Assembly: GCA_028712695.1 (NCBI GenBank)
Contig: JAQTQZ010000002.1
Location: forward strand, 62,001-126,000
Length of the DNA stretch: 64,000 nucleotides
Direction: 5' to 3'
Source of the DNA: Methylovulum sp.
GTDB taxonomy: Bacteria; Pseudomonadota; Gammaproteobacteria; Methylococcales; Methylomonadaceae
Shown: piece after piece, positions 29,989 through 39,052 of the stretch
How the letters are laid out: each line of letters starts with the position of its first letter
How positions within the stretch are numbered: position 1 is the stretch's first letter
The notes under the pieces: model-generated
Database searches by the model: none
Told to the model about the DNA's origin: nothing
The model's input: only the letters and a program-made list of their open reading frames with translations
Made by a program: the position numbers and the translations under genes

Positions 29989-32900
29989 TGGATGAGCTAC
30001 AGACGCCCAAACCCAGACGTGGCCTGACGACCAAAATCGTCAAGGTCTTCACCACCTCGCAGCTGTCGATCCTGTTCCTGATTATTTCCCTGCTAGCGGG
30101 TGCGGCGGCGCTGCTGCTGACACCGCGCGAAGAAGACCCGCAAATCGTCGTGCCGGTCATGGATGTGATGATCCAATACCCCGGCGCGTCCAGTGAAGAA
30201 GTCGAAAAACTGGTGGCGACGCCGCTGGAGGTGCTGCTCAAACAGATAGAAGGCGTCGAATACGTGTATTCGATCTCCAAGCCGGGTATGGCAGTGGTTA
30301 CCGTGCGCTATTATGTCGGCGAGGATTTTGAGGACAGCCTGGTTAAAACTTGGGACAGGCTCATGTCCAACCAGAACCTTATCCCTCCAGGCGTTGCCAG
30401 CTGGACAGTGAGCCCGGTTGAAATCGACAACGTGCCTATCGTGTTGCTGACGTTATCATCGCAAAATGATTTGCAAGATGCTTCGGCCTTAAGGCGTATC
30501 GCCGATGAGCTGATTATCGCGCTGCGCGGCGTTGAGGATGTCGGCAAAAGTTGGGTGGTTGGCGGCGAACAGCGGCGCGTGTCGGTTTACGCCAACCCTG
30601 CCAGCCTGACCGCGCACGGCGTGACGCTGGGCGACATCACGCAGGCGTTGGCGAATGCCAATGTCAACCTCCAAGCCGGCAGTTTTGAGCGCGGCAACAA
30701 GGAAATCCTGCTCGAAGCAGGCCCGCACTTCACGTCATCGGCAGACGTCGCCGCGACCGTCATCAAGAGCGTCGACGGCAGGCCAGTTTATCTGCGTGAC
30801 GTCGCCCGCATTGAAGATGGCCCTGCCGATGTCAACCATTACACCCGCACCGGCTTCGGCCCTGGCGTTGCCGGGCTGCCGACTATCGGCGCGGCTTCCG
30901 GCAAACAGCCGGAAGTTGGCGAAGAGCGGCAGATGGTGACTATCGCCGTCGCCAAGCGCAAAGGCAGCAATGCTGTAGAGGTTGCTAGAGCAGTCATCGC
31001 CAATGTCGAAAAATTGCGCGGCACGCTGGTGCCTGACGATGTGCTCATCAGCATCAGCCGAGATTATGGCGAAACCGCAAACCACAAGGTTAATGAGCTG
31101 GTTAAGCATTTGAGTTTCGCCATCGTCATTATCGTCGTGCTGCTGGCGTTCTCGTTAGGGCTGAAAGAATCCTTCATCGTCTCGCTTGCCGTGCCGATGA
31201 CGCTGGCACTGACCTTGTTACTGGATTATATTTCCGGCTACACCATCAACCGGGTGACCTTGTTTGCGTTGATCCTGTCGCTGGGCTTGCTGGTCGATGA
31301 CCCTATCGTCGATGTCGAAAACATCCACCGGCACTATAAACTAGGCAAGGAATCCCCGCTTGATGCCCTGTTGACGGCAGTTGATGAAGTCAGGCCACCG
31401 ACCATTTTGGCAACTTTCACGGTAATTGTGTCTTTTTTGCCGATGTTTTTTATCACCGGCATGATGGGGCCGTATATGGCGCCGATGGCGTTTAACGTGC
31501 CTATCGCCATGATCGTCTCGCTGATCGTCGCCTTTACCGTCACGCCCTGGGCCAGTTACAAACTGCTGAAAAGCAGCCACAATGATAGCCAGGGCGGCCA
31601 TGGCGAAGAACCCGAAGAGTTAAAAGAAACGGTTATTTATCGTGTTTACCACGCCGCACTGGCACCGCTGATTGCGACTTCAGGCCGCGCCAAACTGTTT
31701 TTACTGATTGTGTTCATCGCGTTTGTCGGCTCGGCAATGCTGGCGGTGACCCGCGCCGTGCCGCTCAAACTCTTGCCGTTTGACAACAAAAACGAGCTGC
31801 AAGTGTTGATTGACATGCCCGCCGGTACGGCGCTGGAGCAAACCGATGAAGTCGCCCGTGCATTAGGCGCTTACCTGGCTACCGTTAACGAAGTCACCGA
31901 TTACCAAACCTATACCGGCCTGGCCTCGCCTATGGATTTTAACGGCATGGTCCGCCATTATTATTTGCGTAGCGGCGGTCAGTTAGGGGAAATTAGGATC
32001 AACCTGTTGCCAAAAGACGAGCGTGAGCAGCAATCCCACGAAATCGCCTTGCGCATCCGCTCTGAGATTGGGCGCATCGGCAAAAAATACGGCGCGAACC
32101 TTAAAATCGTCGAAATGCCGCCCGGCCCGCCGGTGTTGTCCGGCTTGGTTGCGGAAATCTATGGCCCGCCGGAAGCCAGCATGGACAGTTTGATCGCCGT
32201 TTCCAAACGCGTCCGCACCGACATGGAAAAAACCGAGGGTGTGGTTGATGTCGATGATTTTTCCGAAACATCGCATGACAAGGTGCATTTCCAGCTGGAC
32301 AGAGAAAAAGCCGCGCTGTCCGGTATCAGCGTTGCCGAAGTCGCCAACACCTTAAGCACCGCCGTCGCCGGTCAAACTGTCGGCATTGTCCATCTGGACA
32401 GCGAACGTCAACCCTTGGAAATCACCTTGCAACTGCCCCGCGCCTTGCGCTCTTCCGTGCCGGATTTGCTGGCGTTGCGCGTCAAAACCGACAAAGGCGC
32501 GATGCTGCCGCTGAGCGAAATCGGCACCGCCCGCATTGAAATCGAAGACCAGCCGATTTATCACAAGAACCTGAAGCGCCTTAATTATGTGATTGCCGAA
32601 ATGGCGGGACGCAGCCCAGTGGAAGCGGTGTTTGACCTGAATGATGTCTTCGCAGAACGCCCGTTGCCGGAAGGTTACAGCGCCGAATTGGCGGGCGAAG
32701 GGGAATGGAAAATCACCGTCGATGTGTTCCGCGATTTGGGGCTGGCCTTCGCCGCCGCGCTGGTGATGATCTACATTTTGCTGGTCGGGCAGACTGGCTC
32801 GCTGACCGTGCCGTTGGTGATGATGATCGCCATCCCGCTGACCGTCATCGGCATCATGCCCGGCTTCTGGCTGCTTAACCTGTTCATGGCAACCCCCGTT

Positions 32901-33266
32901 GCCGGTTACCCAAACCCGATTTATTTCACCGCCACCGCAATGATCGGCATGATTGCGCTGGCCGGCATAGTCGTGCGCAACTCCATCATTTTAATCGACT
33001 TTATCGAACGCATCCGCGCCCGCGCCAACACCAACACCACGCTGGCTGAAGCACTGATAGAAGCCGGCGCAATCCGCTTGCGGCCTATTTTCCTCACCGC
33101 AGGAGCCGCAATGTTCGGCGCGTTTGTGATTATATTAGACCCCATATTTTCAGGCTTGGCGTGGAGCTTTATCTTCGGTATCTTCGCGTCAACGCTGTTT
33201 TCACTGCTGGTGATACCTACGGTTTATTTTTTGATTAATAAAGATAAACCGGCTGGCTTGGATTAG
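29985..33266 (+). CDS. RND efflux permease (AcrB/CzcA superfamily)
   Basis: MDVMIQYPGASSEEVEKLVATPLE; LSLGLLVDDPIVDVENIHRHY; 1093 aa; ATGATG overlaps adaptor stop. Confidence 0.94.
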   Translation: MMDELQTPKPRRGLTTKIVKVFTTSQLSILFLIISLLAGAAALLLTPREEDPQIVVPVMDVMIQYPGASSEEVEKLVATPLEVLLKQIEGVEYVYSISKPGMAVVTVRYYVGEDFEDSLVKTWDRLMSNQNLIPPGVASWTVSPVEIDNVPIVLLTLSSQNDLQDASALRRIADELIIALRGVEDVGKSWVVGGEQRRVSVYANPASLTAHGVTLGDITQALANANVNLQAGSFERGNKEILLEAGPHFTSSADVAATVIKSVDGRPVYLRDVARIEDGPADVNHYTRTGFGPGVAGLPTIGAASGKQPEVGEERQMVTIAVAKRKGSNAVEVARAVIANVEKLRGTLVPDDVLISISRDYGETANHKVNELVKHLSFAIVIIVVLLAFSLGLKESFIVSLAVPMTLALTLLLDYISGYTINRVTLFALILSLGLLVDDPIVDVENIHRHYKLGKESPLDALLTAVDEVRPPTILATFTVIVSFLPMFFITGMMGPYMAPMAFNVPIAMIVSLIVAFTVTPWASYKLLKSSHNDSQGGHGEEPEELKETVIYRVYHAALAPLIATSGRAKLFLLIVFIAFVGSAMLAVTRAVPLKLLPFDNKNELQVLIDMPAGTALEQTDEVARALGAYLATVNEVTDYQTYTGLASPMDFNGMVRHYYLRSGGQLGEIRINLLPKDEREQQSHEIALRIRSEIGRIGKKYGANLKIVEMPPGPPVLSGLVAEIYGPPEASMDSLIAVSKRVRTDMEKTEGVVDVDDFSETSHDKVHFQLDREKAALSGISVAEVANTLSTAVAGQTVGIVHLDSERQPLEITLQLPRALRSSVPDLLALRVKTDKGAMLPLSEIGTARIEIEDQPIYHKNLKRLNYVIAEMAGRSPVEAVFDLNDVFAERPLPEGYSAELAGEGEWKITVDVFRDLGLAFAAALVMIYILLVGQTGSLTVPLVMMIAIPLTVIGIMPGFWLLNLFMATPVAGYPNPIYFTATAMIGMIALAGIVVRNSIILIDFIERIRARANTNTTLAEALIEAGAIRLRPIFLTAGAAMFGAFVIILDPIFSGLAWSFIFGIFASTLFSLLVIPTVYFLINKDKPAGLD

Positions 33267-33270
33267 CGAG

Positions 33271-33346
33271 GTAGGTTGGGGTGAGGTACGAACCCCAACG
33301 CATCAACGCGGCAAATTTTGGGGTTCCTCGCGTCACCCCAACCTAC
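33271..33346. repeat. REP-like hairpin, family A, opposite orientation to 25526
   Basis: GTAGGTTGGGGTGAGGTACGAACCCCAA ... TTGGGGTTCCTCGCGTCACCCCAACCTAC. Confidence 0.85.
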
Positions 33347-33364
33347 GGGCTTGTTGAGAAATAA

Positions 33365-34774
33365 TCAGCCAATAAATGATAATGCCGAATTGATTAATTT
33401 CTCGTCGGATTTAATTTTTTTTAACCGTTTTGACAAGCTATCTTTATCAGGAGGTAAATCGAGGAATTCATTAGCTTTGCCAATTGAGTCAAACTCTTCT
33501 GCTCTATCAAGATGGAATTTTATAAGTTCATGAAAATAATACTGTAACTGAAAGCAGTTTATTTTTGCTTCCGAACTCTGATCTCCTGCATGTACGCTTC
33601 CATTCCTATATTCTCTCAGATGCTCCAGTATTTGCTTATGATAATCATGTTCTGTAAAGAGAAATGAACAGCGTTTTATAAGCGAATCGGGTTTCTCTTG
33701 TGATGAGAACAAGACTGTAAGGTTCTCTATCGCCCCCCATGATTTAATCAGCGCGTTATTTTGATCTCTTTCATCGAACGCCCGCACATACCGTAACAGA
33801 GCATCTTTTAATTTTTCGGAATATCTCGATTTATTTAATTGTGTCAGATAGTATTCGTTACATTTTTCAAAGTTGCCGTTATTCCACGGATTAAATAATT
33901 GAGCTTGGACAAAATTTGGTTCATACCAAAATGGTGTGTTGCTTGCCAGTTCGCCATCTTCGTTGTGTACTGTGTGAATTTGACCGAGTCTTATTCTATT
34001 AATGGGTTCCCATTCATCTTCACCAGAGTACATTGGGTTCGATAAAAGACACCATATTGCTCTCTGTAAATCAAGATAATACAGGGCTTTTGTAACTGCC
34101 CTGTTTGCGGACTTTTCTTTAACAGTAACTATTATCTTGCTGTAATCGTTAGCGTCATTAACACTGGAAATTGAATGTTGAAGAGATGTTTTAATTGTTT
34201 TAATTGCTGTTTTCCGAGCAGTCACATATTCTTTTGGAAAATCACCATCTAACAATTCAATCTTATCCTTTTTGCAATTTTCAATCTCAATGATTCTAGA
34301 CTGCTGTAGTTTGGGTAATGAGATACTGCTGAGTATGTGAAAAACCGACTCTCTTGTTGCGTTTTGCTGTTTAAAAAGTTCATTTATCTTTTTTATCACA
34401 CTTTCTTTAGTTAGTTTTTCAGGAACGCATATAGCTTGCCATATATATTTTTTTCTCTCTATTCCATCTAACTCTTTTGGAAAATCAATCATGGTTTCCA
34501 ATGCCGACCTAGCAAAATAGACTTCAACACCAGAAAATGACACTTTTCCGTTATCATGTTTCTTCATATTCTCTATATTGTCCAGAATGACATTAGGGTT
34601 TAGATTGTTTTTTTTCTTCCATTTAATCATTGTGAAATTACCAGCAGTCAAAAGGGTGGTTGATAATCGTGAAACGTCAATATCCACAAGCAGCCATACG
34701 CCGCCTTCATATTCATATTCAGAGTTAGCTATTAACTTTCCTAGCGTAGCCCGTAGGGCGGTTTCGCGAAGCAA
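33365..34774 (-). CDS. HEPN/Apea-like domain protein; 5' end lies within a repeat (TTG start)
   Basis: C-terminal LREYRNGSVHAGDQS has the R-x4-H HEPN motif in a helical context (AIENLTVLFS...). Confidence 0.65.
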   Translation of the reverse strand: MLRETALRATLGKLIANSEYEYEGGVWLLVDIDVSRLSTTLLTAGNFTMIKWKKKNNLNPNVILDNIENMKKHDNGKVSFSGVEVYFARSALETMIDFPKELDGIERKKYIWQAICVPEKLTKESVIKKINELFKQQNATRESVFHILSSISLPKLQQSRIIEIENCKKDKIELLDGDFPKEYVTARKTAIKTIKTSLQHSISSVNDANDYSKIIVTVKEKSANRAVTKALYYLDLQRAIWCLLSNPMYSGEDEWEPINRIRLGQIHTVHNEDGELASNTPFWYEPNFVQAQLFNPWNNGNFEKCNEYYLTQLNKSRYSEKLKDALLRYVRAFDERDQNNALIKSWGAIENLTVLFSSQEKPDSLIKRCSFLFTEHDYHKQILEHLREYRNGSVHAGDQSSEAKINCFQLQYYFHELIKFHLDRAEEFDSIGKANEFLDLPPDKDSLSKRLKKIKSDEKLINSALSFIG

Positions 34775-34780
34775 ACCGCC
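34753..34780. repeat. REP-like hairpin, family D (GTAGGGCGG)
   Basis: GTAGGGCGGTTTCGCGAAGCAAACCGCC; arms GGCGGTTT/AAACCGCC. Confidence 0.7.
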
Positions 34781-34868
34781 AATTGATGCACCACATCAAA
34801 ACAATCATTGGAGATAAAAAAACAGCCGGGAAAGTCCATGCACCTTTTAGCCTCAAGGCTTGGATTAT

Positions 34869-34899
34869 GGCGGATTGCCTCACGGCGAATCCGCCCTAC
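34869..34899. repeat. REP-like hairpin, family D variant
   Basis: GGCGGATTgcctcacggcgAATCCGCCCTAC. Confidence 0.7.
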
Positions 34900-34959
34900 A
34901 GCTCTTGCCCGCGTATTTTCGCCATTCGATCACCCCTCTCCTGAAAATATCCAACTCCA

Positions 34960-35334
34960 TCAAAACATCTCAAACCGTGCCAAATAGCCGAAATGATCGG
35001 ACACGATGGGATAGAAATGGCCGTTAAAAATGACATCCATGGATTTGATCCTCATCGGGTTGCCGTTGCGCTTAAAAATGTAATCAATGCGTTTGGGCGG
35101 GGAGTTTTTCCAGCCGTCTATTTGCCCTTGGTAGCTGGGTTGGTAAAAACGATGGGGGTGCAATTCGTGGAATTGATCCACGTATTCGGCGTTGCCGACG
35201 ATGTGCTCATACGCGTGGCTTCCGGCGGGGGCGTTGAAATCGCCAGCGATTAAATCACCCACATCAATTCCATTTTTGCCACCTGATAATGGTTTTGCCC
35301 TAAAGTTAAAGCTTGATAGTCCTAGTGCCTTCAA
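34960..35334 (-). pseudogene. C-terminal fragment of endonuclease/exonuclease/phosphatase family protein
   Basis: IAGDFNAPAGSHAYEHIV ... RIDYIFKRNG ... IVSDHFGYLARFEMF; N-terminal EEP motifs absent. Confidence 0.65.
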
Positions 35335-35590
35335 CGGGTGTTGGTGGTAACTGTTCTGGGTTAGTAAGCAACCCGTATATTATTATTCCCCCACCTATCA
35401 AAATTGAAACAGTTATGATTGAAGCAGTTATGCGTATTTGTTTTATCTTTTTTTTATTTTTTGATTGCGTTGTCCTTCTACTTTTTTTTCGGCTGTCTTT
35501 TTGCCTTGGGTTCAGCCTATGATTTTCTTTTTGGCTGGACTTGCTGTTGCTTGGCTTTTCTTTCATGTAATCGCGGTCTTGTAAGCTCAT
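35306..35590 (-). CDS. Small Lys/Arg-rich single-TM protein
   Basis: Highly basic N-terminus followed by TM IRITASIITVSILIGGGIIIYGLL; overlaps the EEP fragment. Confidence 0.4.
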   Translation of the reverse strand: MSLQDRDYMKEKPSNSKSSQKENHRLNPRQKDSRKKSRRTTQSKNKKKIKQIRITASIITVSILIGGGIIIYGLLTNPEQLPPTPVEGTRTIKL

Positions 35591-35731
35591 ATTATTCCCC
35601 CGTTTGACGTTATTGATTAAACCATTTTCTTTTATTTAGGTTCTGTTGATAGAGCACTGAGAGTAGGTTCCCGTTTACCAAATTGGTCGCTTGGCAATCA
35701 AAATTGTAATAAAAACGTAGTAAAAAAAGCT

Positions 35732-35835
35732 AATATACTTTAGACGGTCAAGTTTTCGGTTTTTTATGTAGGGTACGCGGTGCGTACCCTACATAAAAAT
35801 ATAAAAACCGTAAACATGACCGTTCAGAGTATATT
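35732..35835. repeat. Nested long inverted repeat with family B REP core
   Basis: Core TTTTTATGTAGGGTACGC-ggt-GCGTACCCTACATAAAAA (35761-35799, perfect 18-bp arms) inside imperfect arms AATATACT..ACGGTCAwGTTTwCGGTTTTT. Confidence 0.85.
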
Positions 35836-36227
35836 CTCAGTTGCCCAAAAAACTACCCTGCCATTTTGTTGTTTAATTGGATGCCTGCTTCTTCCAACTC
35901 AGGGCCAATCACTTCCGATGGCTTGGCCTGCTTTGCCGACGTCACTGATACCACTGCCAACATCCGATACTATTGATTTAAACAATGGATTTATTTAGCT
36001 ATTGGATATTTATTAAAAATACCAAAACACCCGAAACTCCCAATTACACGTGTAGGTTTTTCGAAGACGAGCGATGGGACAGGATAGGGCAGGACAGTGC
36101 GGTAAATTATGTGCTTTATCTACATTGATTTACCAGAGACCCAGCCACATCGAACTTTACCAATGGACTGATGCAGTTGTCATGCGTTTTTTAAGCCTCA
36201 ATAAGTCACAAGCCACCGGTTTGCACT

Positions 36228-36900
36228 ATGGAGTTTCGGGATAATCCTGCCCGCTCATGCGGTTTAAGTACCGTGGCTGATATGTTGGCGCCGCTATTGG
36301 GTCAACCGTTCAACACCGCACGCGAACGAGTGTCCGATACGTGCCGCGACGAAGCCGGTATCAAAGTGGGGGCTAACGGGCGGAGCCCGATGTCACCGTC
36401 TGTTAGGTGACGCTGGCTGGGTGGGCAAACAATTGGTTGTGGGGATTGATATCACTTGTTTGGGTAAGCGCTTCGTGGTGTTGATGAACAGCACTTTGTA
36501 CCGAGGGAGTGCTGTTCCGGTGGCTTGGAAAGTGTTGAAGGCATAGCAAAAACACCCATGGAAGCCGGAATGGGTGGCGTTGGCACACGTCCAAGAACGT
36601 GTACCAACGGATTGGACGGTGATTGTGCTGGCTGCTCAAGGCTTAGAACGTGTTTTAAAAGCTGCTGCGCGACCCGATTGCTACGTTGCGAAGATGTGGA
36701 AATCCTTATGTACATCCAGCACACTCCGGTTCCTGCGCTCCGTGCGTCTCGGCAACCGGCCTGTCCTTAAGGCTCCCCTTGTGAGGACATCTATGCTGTC
36801 GTTGCACTCGATCCGCTCGCGACACTTTGTAAAACACATTCTTATATGCCAAGTGGCTGTTTCAGGGGGTCGCTAAACTGGGTTGGTATCCGCCACAAGG
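36228..36900 (+). pseudogene. Decayed DDE transposase gene, interrupted by a MITE-like insertion
   Basis: GKQLVVGIDITCLGKRFVVLMNSTLYRGSAVPVAWKVLKA*...VPTDWTVIVLAAQGL | insertion | YAKWLFQGVAKLGWYPPQ; stops/frameshifts present. Confidence 0.75.
36646..36841. mobile_element. 196-bp MITE-like element with 3-bp TSD (TTA)
   Basis: Termini GAACGTGTTTTA...TAAAACACATTC (11/12 IR); TTA at 36643-36645 and 36842-36844; removing 199 bp restores the host transposase frame. Confidence 0.8.
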
Positions 36901-36904
36901 TCGG

Positions 36905-37194
36905 CGGCTTTTTTTTAACATGTTGATGACGGTGTTCTTATCGATTTTCAATGCACGGGCGGTATCACGGATACCGCCGCCATTGCTAGCCATCGCCAAA
37001 GCCTGTTCTTTAACGGCCAGTTCGCATGCCCGATAACGGTACGTTAGCATGAAGGTTTTAGTCGGACAATTCGGTGTTTGGCAACGGTAACGCTGCTCTC
37101 CGTGGGCATTACGCCCCACTTTCATTAGATTGTTACTGCCGCATTTCGGGCAAGTGATTTCTTGATAGTTTGTCATAGCAAAAGTGTGTTTCAT
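36905..37194 (-). pseudogene. IS1-family InsA-like N-terminal fragment
   Basis: MTNYQEITCPKCGSNNLMKVGRNAHGEQRYRCQTPNCPTKTFMLTYRYRAC...IDKNTVINMLKK then runs into the adjacent transposase remnant. Confidence 0.75.
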
Positions 37195-37267
37195 ATTTCA
37201 CCCACTCCCGTTTTAAAAATAACCTGCTTAACCCAACCGCTTTTTTGTGGACAATCTCACTTTACGG

Positions 37268-37471
37268 TTACGAGCGGCCTTTTATCGCCTTGTTAGACGC
37301 TTTCATCAAAGCAATCCGCAAGGCACCGGTCACGCTGTCCCCCAAGCCCAAGCGGCCTGCGAAAGCGGGTATTAAGATCATCGATACCAAGGCAAGGCCT
37401 GTGCCTATCAATATTGCGCTGGTATCATTTAATTGTTGTCCTGTTGTCATGTTTGCCAACTCTTGTTTCAT
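37268..37471 (-). CDS. Small membrane protein of unknown function
   Basis: MKQELANMTTGQQLNDTSAILIGTGLALVSMILIPAFAGRLGLGDSVTGALRIALMKASNKAIKGRS; glycine-rich TM. Confidence 0.5.
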   Translation of the reverse strand: MKQELANMTTGQQLNDTSAILIGTGLALVSMILIPAFAGRLGLGDSVTGALRIALMKASNKAIKGRS

Positions 37472-37674
37472 CTTGCTAAACCTCTAAGCTAATAAACCAC
37501 CGGTAAATGTTCATATAGTCAATCAAGCATAAAAGATGCCAGCTAAATAAATCTACGCCACATAGCTAACCCATTGTTTAAAATAAATTTATTTCAACCC
37601 GCCTGTTGCGCTACACTTATTGCTAAACGATGGCTAACCGTTTGCAAATAGGCACAGGCTTTTTTCTATCGCGG

Positions 37675-37694
37675 ACTGTGTGATATGACACAGT
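37675..37694. promoter_or_regulatory. Operator-like dyad
   Basis: ACTGTGT-gatatg-ACACAGT, 7-bp perfect arms; TGATATGACACA recurs at the 37740 palindrome. Confidence 0.35.
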
Positions 37695-37739
37695 TATTAC
37701 AGAGACCATGAAAGCCATACGGCTATTTTTCCAATCTTT

Positions 37740-37799
37740 TTATAAAAAATCAGGTGATATGACACACTTGGATGCGTCATATCACCTGATTTTTTATAA
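37740..37799. repeat. Perfect inverted repeat, 24-bp arms, 12-nt loop
   Basis: TTATAAAAAATCAGGTGATATGAC-acacttggatgc-GTCATATCACCTGATTTTTTATAA. Confidence 0.95.
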
Positions 37800-37881
37800 G
37801 TGACCAAACCTTTACGTTGTCCACTGCGCCGCAAGTTAACCGTATAATTGTCTAGGCAGCCCCATCCTAACGGCTGTTAAC

Positions 37882-39015
37882 TTGCCTTCCCCCATTTTTT
37901 TCAAATCATCAATGAATTGCTGCCTATCCCCTATTAGCCCTTATTCCGTAAAACTGCCGCGCAACGATTTCCGGGCGATGGTTAAGCTTGTGCACCTGTT
38001 ATATAAGCTCAGTAAAAACAATGCTTATCAGGCGCTGCTTGAAGATAACCTGCCAACCACTGCGCAAGTCAATCCGGGCCATCATGCTGTTATGATGGGC
38101 TATGATTTCCATCTGAGCGAGTCCGTGCCTAAACTGATAGAAGTGAACACCAATGCCGGAGGCGCTTGGTATGCTTATTTGTGTGCAGAGCCTTTGGCAA
38201 ACGGCTTTGCCGGGCGCATGGCCGACCGGTTGCTGGTCTCTTTTTTAACGGAATATGCCTTATTCAAGCAAGACAAAAGGGCACGCCCTAAAAGTATTGT
38301 GATTCTTGACAGCCTTCCCGAAAGCCAATTTCTTTATCCGGAAATGCAGGTTTTTGCCGACTTGTTCAAACAAGCGGGGATTACGGCATTCATTGCCGAC
38401 CCCGCCCAGCTGAGTGCAAAAGATGGTGCGATTTACATTAACAAGCAACGGATAGACATGGTTTACAATCGCCATTGCGATTTTTATTTGCAAACGCCAG
38501 AACTGGCAATGGTCAGGGATGCTTGGCTAAACGCTCAAGTTTGTCTTAGCCCAAACCCGCGTGTTTATGGCTTGTTAGCGGATAAGCGGCGCCTGGTGTT
38601 ATGGTCTGACGCTGAAAAACTTAAACCGCTTGGCTTGACCGCAACAGAACTTGAACTACTAAGCCAAACCATTCCACCTACCCGAATGCTGGACTCACTC
38701 ACTCCCGAAGAAGCGTGGCATACCCGCAAGCGTTGGGTGTTTAAACCTGATACCGGCTATGCCAGTAAAGGCGTTTATGTCGGCAAAAAACTGACCACGG
38801 CAAAGTTAGCCGATCTGGATGCCCACAATACTGTCATTCAACAATGGATACCGCCGTCAACAAGCAATTTCAGTGATGAGTTACCGTTTAAAACCGACTT
38901 TCGGTTATTTGCCTACCGTGACCGGATTCTTGGCATTTCGGCGCGGCTTTATCAAGGACAGGTGACTAATCTACGCACCCCGCACGGCGGTTTTGCCAAG
39001 GTGCTTATTGTTTAG
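37882..39015 (+). CDS. Orphan ATP-grasp-like protein, function unknown
   Basis: PKLIEVNTNAGGAWYAY; WVFKPDTGYASKGVYVGKKL; TDFRLFAYRDRILGISARLYQGQVTNLRTPHGGFAKV; ORF opens with TTG. Confidence 0.6.
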   Translation: MPSPIFFKSSMNCCLSPISPYSVKLPRNDFRAMVKLVHLLYKLSKNNAYQALLEDNLPTTAQVNPGHHAVMMGYDFHLSESVPKLIEVNTNAGGAWYAYLCAEPLANGFAGRMADRLLVSFLTEYALFKQDKRARPKSIVILDSLPESQFLYPEMQVFADLFKQAGITAFIADPAQLSAKDGAIYINKQRIDMVYNRHCDFYLQTPELAMVRDAWLNAQVCLSPNPRVYGLLADKRRLVLWSDAEKLKPLGLTATELELLSQTIPPTRMLDSLTPEEAWHTRKRWVFKPDTGYASKGVYVGKKLTTAKLADLDAHNTVIQQWIPPSTSNFSDELPFKTDFRLFAYRDRILGISARLYQGQVTNLRTPHGGFAKVLIV

Positions 39016-39052
39016 TTATGCGCCGCATTTATACGGCGCACCTGTTAAAGAA

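Noticed and set aside
29053-32564. Antisense ORFs in the RND operon
   Set aside because: Opposite-strand shadows of clear MFP/RND genes
35780-35998. 72-aa ORF with hydrophobic stretch just after the nested palindrome
   Set aside because: Its start lies in the repeat core and composition is odd; probably spurious or part of a decayed transposase
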